A stretch of 64,000 nucleotides of DNA, taken from the NCBI RefSeq assembly GCF_014656295.1, contig NZ_BNCD01000018.1, positions 62,001-126,000 on the forward strand, in the 5' to 3' direction. The first letter of the stretch is position 1, and each line of letters begins with the position of its first letter. The stretch is from Streptomyces sulfonofaciens. GTDB taxonomy: Bacteria; Actinomycetota; Actinomycetes; Streptomycetales; Streptomycetaceae. Made by a program: the position numbers and the translations under genes. Under the pieces are notes generated by a model. That model saw nothing but the letters and a program-made list of their open reading frames with translations, had not been told where the DNA came from and searched no databases. Shown here piece by piece: positions 59,393 through 64,000 of this stretch.

Positions 59393-60562
59393 TCAGCCGG
59401 GCAGGCGCGCCACGAAGCGGGCCACCGCTTCCTTGACGTCGTCCGCGGTCCACTCCAGTCCGGGAGCGTTCACCGTGACCTCCGTGAAGGCGGTGCCTGG
59501 CGCGCCGGAGGCGGTCCAGTGCCAGAAGAGGCAGGTGCCGTCCTCCTCGGCCTGCCGCAGGGCTGCCTCCTCGAGCGGCTCCGCCTCGTACGGCAGCCAC
59601 ACCTGGAACTGGTGGGTGTGCGGCACCTGCGGGTGCACCCGCGCCCAGGGCAGGCCGGTCGCGGCGAAACCCTCCCGGATCGCGTCGGCCACCACGCGCG
59701 CGTGCGCCACGTACGACGGCAGCCGCGGCAGCTCCCGGTCCAGGCCGATGAGCGCCGAGAGCACGGTCGGGAACTGGTGGAAGATCTGCCCGCCGTACCG
59801 GTGCCGCCAGATCCGCGCCTCTTCGGTGAGCGTCCCGGGGCCGGCGAGCACCGCCCCGCCCAACCCGCCGAGCGACTTGTAGAACGACACGTAGACGCTG
59901 TCCGCGAGGCCCGCGACCTCGTCCAGGGGATGTCCCAGGTGCGGCACGCTCTCCCACAGGCGGGCACCGTCGAAGTGCACCACCGCCTCCCGCTCCCGCG
60001 CGGCGGCCACCACCTCCGTCAGCTCCTGCCAGGACGGCAGCACGAAACCGGCCTCCCGAAGGGGCAGTTCCAGCATCAGCGTCCCGAAGGGCTCGCCCAG
60101 GTCCCGCACCTCCTGCGCGTTCGGCAGCCCGGGCCGCATCGTCGGGTGGACGGTGCGCAGGCCGCTCACGGCTCCCAGCGCGTCCCGCTCGTGCACCTCG
60201 GGGTGGGACAGCGGGTGCAGGGCCACCGTCGCGTTCCCCGTGCGGCCCGCCCAGCAGCGCAGCGCGACCTGCTGCGCCATGGTGCCGGTGGGGAAGAAGA
60301 CCGCGCCCTCCTTGCCGAGCAGGCCGGCCACGCGCTCCTCGAGGGTCTCGACGATGCGGTCGCCGTACAGGTCGGCGGGCTGGTCGAGGTCGTACGCGTC
60401 GGGCCCGTGCTCCAGCAGGTGCCTCAACCGGTCTCCCACGGGCGCGTGCAGGGCGTTGCCGCCCACCCGGCGCCGCACCGCCCGCAGTGCGGTGATCCGG
60501 CGGGCACGTATGCCGTCCGCCGCCTCCTGCGCTCCCTGCCTGCCCTCGCTGCTCTCGCTCAT
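59393..60562 (-). CDS. threonine aldolase / beta-eliminating lyase family enzyme
   Basis: This 389-residue PLP enzyme has the cofactor lysine Lys229 in YVSFYKSLGGLGGAVLAG, with VVHFDGARLWES upstream for the pyridine-contact Asp. FPTGTMAQQVALRCWAGRTG is the phosphate-binding part. Members split threonine or 3-hydroxy amino acids into glycine and an aldehyde, or eliminate beta substituents. ATG start has a weak upstream site. The gap to the ArsR-type gene holds the dyad operator and no other gene. Confidence 0.9.
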   Translation of the reverse strand: MSESSEGRQGAQEAADGIRARRITALRAVRRRVGGNALHAPVGDRLRHLLEHGPDAYDLDQPADLYGDRIVETLEERVAGLLGKEGAVFFPTGTMAQQVALRCWAGRTGNATVALHPLSHPEVHERDALGAVSGLRTVHPTMRPGLPNAQEVRDLGEPFGTLMLELPLREAGFVLPSWQELTEVVAAAREREAVVHFDGARLWESVPHLGHPLDEVAGLADSVYVSFYKSLGGLGGAVLAGPGTLTEEARIWRHRYGGQIFHQFPTVLSALIGLDRELPRLPSYVAHARVVADAIREGFAATGLPWARVHPQVPHTHQFQVWLPYEAEPLEEAALRQAEEDGTCLFWHWTASGAPGTAFTEVTVNAPGLEWTADDVKEAVARFVARLPG

Positions 60563-60795
60563 GCCCCGAGCATGTCCTACGGGACGCGGCCGGTGTACGG
60601 GCTTTCCGCCCCTCGGGACCGCCGGAGGCTCCCGTGCGCGTCGCGGCGCCGGGGCGGGCCCCCGCCGTGCGGAGGCCGAGCAGCCCGTTCTGCACAGCCT
60701 GTGGACAACGGAACAGCCTCGAAGCTGGATAGCGTTAACATGACGAGAAATCGTCCGGTACCCCCGAGCGGACTGGAACGGAAGGCCGTCGTCGC

Positions 60796-61728
60796 GTGAA
60801 CACACCACCACCGGATCCCAGCGCCCGCCCGGCGCGACTGACCGTCGGCGTCGTGGGAGCGGGGCGCGTCGGACCCGCGCTGGCCGCCTCGCTCCAGCTC
60901 GCCGGGCACCGTCCGGTCGCCGTCTCCGCGGTGTCCGACGCCTCGCGGCGCCGGGCCGCGGAGCTGCTGCCCGACGTGCCGGTCGTAGCACCCGCCCAGG
61001 TCCTGGAGCGCGCCGACCTGGTCCTGCTGACGGTGCCCGACGACACCCTGCCCGGCCTGGTCGAAGGGCTCGTGGAGACCGGTGCCGTGCGGCCCGGCCA
61101 ACTGCTCGTGCACACCTCGGGGCGGTACGGCACCGATGTGCTGGCCCCCGCGCTGCGCTCCGGCGCGCTGCCCCTCGCGCTGCATCCGGTCATGACCTTC
61201 ACCGGCACCACCGTCGACGTCCAGCGGCTCGCGGGGTGCTCCTTCGGCGTCACCGCGCCCGAAGAGCTGCGGCTGGCCGCGGAGGCGCTGGTCATCGAGA
61301 TGGGCGGCGAGCCGGAGTGGATCGAGGAGTCCGTCCGCCCGCTCTACCACGCCGCACTGGCCATCGGCGCCAACCACCTGGTCACCCTGGTCGCCGAGGC
61401 CATGGAGGTGCTGCGCTCCGCGGGCGTGGCCGCACCGGACCGGATGCTGGGCCCCCTGCTCGGCGCCGCGCTGGACAACGCCCTGCGCTCCGGTGACGCC
61501 GCCCTCACCGGCCCCGTGGCCCGCGGCGACGCGGGCACCGTCGCGGCGCACGTGGCGGAGCTGCGCAAGCACGCCCCGGGCACCGTCGCCGGATACCTCG
61601 CCATGGCGCGCGCCACCGCCGACCGCGCCCTGTCCCACGGCCTGCTCAAGCCCGAGCTCGCCGAGGACCTGCTGGACGTCCTCGCGCACGGCGCCGCCGG
61701 CCGGGGCACCGAGGGGGAAGAGCGATGA
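60796..61728 (+). CDS. Rossmann-fold DUF2520 protein coupled to panC
   Basis: This 310-residue protein has an NADP-type Rossmann start (TVGVVGAGRVGPALAASLQLAGH), VLLTVPDD, LALHPVMTFTG and a C-terminal helical domain (LYHAALAIGANHLVTLVAEAMEVL). This resembles ketopantoate reductase and related 6-phosphogluconate-dehydrogenase-fold enzymes. Its stop overlaps the panC start (ATGA). No panE is in the window, so it may supply the ketopantoate reduction of pantothenate synthesis; that is inference. GTG start with GGAACGGAAGG upstream. Confidence 0.9.
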   Translation: MNTPPPDPSARPARLTVGVVGAGRVGPALAASLQLAGHRPVAVSAVSDASRRRAAELLPDVPVVAPAQVLERADLVLLTVPDDTLPGLVEGLVETGAVRPGQLLVHTSGRYGTDVLAPALRSGALPLALHPVMTFTGTTVDVQRLAGCSFGVTAPEELRLAAEALVIEMGGEPEWIEESVRPLYHAALAIGANHLVTLVAEAMEVLRSAGVAAPDRMLGPLLGAALDNALRSGDAALTGPVARGDAGTVAAHVAELRKHAPGTVAGYLAMARATADRALSHGLLKPELAEDLLDVLAHGAAGRGTEGEER

Positions 61729-62735
61729 CCGTCCTGCTGCACACCGCCGCGGACCTGAGGGCACGCGCGCGTGCCGGCCGCCGCGCCGTCGTGATGACCA
61801 TGGGAGCCCTGCACGAGGGCCACGCCACGCTGCTCCGTGCGGCCCGCGACCTCGCCGACGCCGCACCGGGCGGCCCTGGCGAGGTGGTCCTCACCGTGTT
61901 CGTCAACCCCTTGCAGTTCGGGGCGGGCGAGGACCTGGACCGCTACCCGCGCACCCTGGAGGCCGACCTGCGGATCGCGCAGGGTGCCGGCGCCGACGTG
62001 GTGTTCGCCCCGAGCGCCGACGAGGTCTACCCCGGCGGCCGCCCCGAGGTCACCCTCGCCGCCGGGCCCATGGGAGAGCGCCTGGAGGGCGCCTCGCGGC
62101 CCGGCCACTTCGACGGCATGCTCACCGTCGTCGCCAAGCTGCTCCACCTCACCGACCCGGACACCGCCCTCTTCGGCCAGAAGGACGCCCAGCAACTGGC
62201 CCTCGTCCGGCGCATGGTGCGCGACCTGAACTTCCCGGTGGAGATCGTCTCCGTACCCACCGTCCGCGAGGCCGACGGCCTGGCCCTCTCCAGCCGCAAC
62301 CGCTACCTGTCGCCGCCCGAGCGCCGTACCGCGCTGGCGCTCTCCCGCGCGCTCTTCGCCGGCCGCGACCGGCACGCGGCCCAGGAGGCGCTGCGGGCCC
62401 GTGCCGCGCTCGCGCCCACCACGCACGCGCGTGCCGACGCCCTCACCGCACTCGGCGAGTCCCGCGCCGCAGCCGACGCGCACGCCGTCGCGGGCGCGAT
62501 ACCCGGCGGCCCCGCCGCGGTGCGCGCCGCAGCCCGGCTGGTCCTGGACGAGGCCGCCACCCGCACGCCCCCGCTGGAGCTCGACTACGTGGCCCTCGTC
62601 GACCCGGCCGACTTCACCGAGGTCCCGGACGACCACACCGGCGCCGCCGTACTCGCGGTCGCCGCGAAGGTGGGACGCACCCGGCTGATCGACAACATCA
62701 CGCTCACCTTCGGACCCTTCGGAGCCGCCACGTGA
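61725..62735 (+). CDS. panC: pantothenate synthetase
   Basis: This 336-residue enzyme joins pantoate and beta-alanine with ATP. The nucleotidyl-transferase motifs are MGALHEGHATLL (HIGH-like) and LALSSRNRYLS (KMSKS-like); VNPLQFGAGEDLDRYPR and GPMGERLEGASRPGHFDGMLTVV are family signatures. It overlaps the upstream gene by 4 bp and the downstream nadB by 4 bp (GTGA), so the three are translationally coupled. Confidence 0.97.
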   Translation: MTVLLHTAADLRARARAGRRAVVMTMGALHEGHATLLRAARDLADAAPGGPGEVVLTVFVNPLQFGAGEDLDRYPRTLEADLRIAQGAGADVVFAPSADEVYPGGRPEVTLAAGPMGERLEGASRPGHFDGMLTVVAKLLHLTDPDTALFGQKDAQQLALVRRMVRDLNFPVEIVSVPTVREADGLALSSRNRYLSPPERRTALALSRALFAGRDRHAAQEALRARAALAPTTHARADALTALGESRAAADAHAVAGAIPGGPAAVRAAARLVLDEAATRTPPLELDYVALVDPADFTEVPDDHTGAAVLAVAAKVGRTRLIDNITLTFGPFGAAT

Positions 62736-64000
62736 CCGGCACCCGGCACCCCGTACGGAGCACCACCCCAAGCCCCGCGAAGCGCACGAGGACCGCCGCG
62801 GGCCCGGCTCCGGCGGCCGCCGCGGATCCGATACCGGCGGCCGCGGAAGACCCGGTCGCGGGCGCGGGCCCCGGAGGCCCCGCGGGGGCTGCCGCCCGGG
62901 CCGCCGCCGGCCCCCGGTTGCACGCCCCCGCCCCCGGTTGGTCCGAGAGCGCGGACGTGGTGGTGGTCGGCTCCGGAGTGGCCGGGCTCACCGCCGCCCT
63001 GCGCTGCGCCGCCGCCGGGCTGCGCACCGTCGTCGTCACCAAGGCGAGCCTGGACGAGGGCTCCACCCGCTGGGCCCAGGGCGGCATAGCGGCGGCACTC
63101 GGCGACGGGGACACCCCCGAGCAGCACCTGGAGGACACCCTGGTCGCCGGGGCCGGGCTCTGCGACCGGGACGCGGTGCGCACCCTCGTCACCGAAGGAC
63201 CCGACGCGGTGCGGCGCCTGATCGCCACCGGCGCCCGCTTCGACACCTCGGCGGCCACCGGCGCCATCGCCCTCACCCGCGAGGGTGGCCACCACCGGAG
63301 CCGTATCGCCCATGCGGGTGGCGACGCGACCGGTGCCGAGGTCTCCCGTGCCCTGGTCGCGGCGGTGCGCGAACGCGGCATACCGACCGTGCGGAACGCC
63401 CTCGTCCTCGACCTCCTGACGGACGGCGCGGGCCGCACCGCGGGCGTCACCCTGCACGTCATGGGCGAGGGGCAGCACGACGGCGTGGGCGCCGTGCACG
63501 CGCCCGCGGTGGTGCTGGCCACCGGCGGCATGGGCCAGGTGTTCTCGGCGACCACCAACCCGTCCGTGTCCACCGGCGACGGCGTCGCGCTCGCGCTGCG
63601 GGCCGGGGCCGAGGTCAGCGACCTCGAGTTCGTCCAGTTCCATCCGACGGTGCTCTTCCTGGGCGCGGACGCCGAGGGCCAGCAGCCGTTGGTCTCCGAG
63701 GCGGTGCGCGGTGAGGGCGCCCACCTCGTCGACGCCGGCGGGGTGCGCTTCATGACCGGGCAGCACGAGCTGGGCGAGCTGGCGCCGCGTGACATCGTCG
63801 CCAAGGCGATCACGCGGCGGATGCAGGAGCAGGGCGCCGAGCACATGTACCTGGACGCGCGCCACTTCGGCGCCGCCATGTGGGAGCGCCGCTTCCCCAC
63901 CATCCTCGCCGCCTGCCGGGCGCACGGCATCGACCCGGTCACCGAGCCCGTCCCCGTCGCCCCCGCCGCGCACTACGCCTCCGGCGGCGTACGCACCGAC
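62732..64000 (+). CDS. nadB: L-aspartate oxidase (3' end outside the window)
   Basis: The first 423 codons are present. After about 70 Ala/Pro-rich residues comes the FAD motif DVVVVGSGVAGLTAAL, then STRWAQGGIAAALGDGDTPEQH, HAGGDATGAE and FVQFHPTVL, all typical of L-aspartate oxidase, which makes iminoaspartate for NAD synthesis. The end AAHYASGGVRTD is just before the usual His/Arg active-site segment. The GTG start overlaps the panC stop. The Ala/Pro leader is longer than in most family members. Confidence 0.95.
   Translation, partial: MTGTRHPVRSTTPSPAKRTRTAAGPAPAAAADPIPAAAEDPVAGAGPGGPAGAAARAAAGPRLHAPAPGWSESADVVVVGSGVAGLTAALRCAAAGLRTVVVTKASLDEGSTRWAQGGIAAALGDGDTPEQHLEDTLVAGAGLCDRDAVRTLVTEGPDAVRRLIATGARFDTSAATGAIALTREGGHHRSRIAHAGGDATGAEVSRALVAAVRERGIPTVRNALVLDLLTDGAGRTAGVTLHVMGEGQHDGVGAVHAPAVVLATGGMGQVFSATTNPSVSTGDGVALALRAGAEVSDLEFVQFHPTVLFLGADAEGQQPLVSEAVRGEGAHLVDAGGVRFMTGQHELGELAPRDIVAKAITRRMQEQGAEHMYLDARHFGAAMWERRFPTILAACRAHGIDPVTEPVPVAPAAHYASGGVRTD

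Overview
This is a very GC-rich (about 73-75 %) chromosomal segment from a Streptomyces or close relative. GTG starts are frequent, third codon positions are almost all G/C, and the right half carries a gene block (ppa, dacB, zinc protease, tilS, hpt, ftsH, folE, folP/folB/folK, nuoD2, panC, nadB) that I know from Streptomyces chromosomes; I could not check that synteny here. No tRNA, rRNA, insertion sequence, prophage or CRISPR array was recognised.

Left part (1-36100), accessory-like. An MFS transporter end, an Old Yellow Enzyme, an S9 peptidase and an alpha/beta hydrolase come first. Next is a divergent AhpD-like/CGNR-regulator pair with three copies of an AAGCATTAG motif. A DauR-like regulator with a PLP aminotransferase, a glutamine amidotransferase, a MarR/P450 divergent pair and a Cys-rich membrane protein follow. 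A secreted polysaccharide lyase (PL8) and a GH3 glycosidase diverge across a CebR-like GAGAGCGCTCTC operator. Then come a gene-free 1.2 kb stretch with a perfect 52-bp palindrome, an orphan family-A DNA polymerase, a lipoprotein and a FUSC exporter. A WhiJ/AbaA-type trio (DUF397, RsbW-like ATPase, XRE-DUF5753) carries a shared 29-bp regulatory element. Aldehyde dehydrogenase, DinB, glutamate decarboxylase, DedA and ThrE-type exporter genes close this part.

Right part (36366-64000), core-like. It holds inorganic pyrophosphatase, PBP4, a DUF2342 zinc protease, tilS, hpt, ftsH, and the folate pathway: folE on the plus strand, and folP, an NTF2-like gene, folB, folK and DUF3180 on the minus strand. 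After these come a coiled-coil membrane protein, a YdbS/YdbT-like bPH2 pair, a stand-alone nuoD, a DUF185 methyltransferase, a NarL-type two-component system, an ArsR-type regulator, a threonine-aldolase-like enzyme, and DUF2520-panC-nadB joined by 4-bp stop/start overlaps.

Two themes run through the window. First, about ten genes lack a Shine-Dalgarno sequence but have a TANNNT hexamer 6-7 nt before the start codon, the layout of leaderless transcription. Second, short tandem repeats (9-60 bp units) fill many intergenic gaps and also appear inside genes as low-complexity inserts, for example in the S9 peptidase, PL8 lyase, GH3 enzyme, polymerase, TilS and the larger PH-domain protein.
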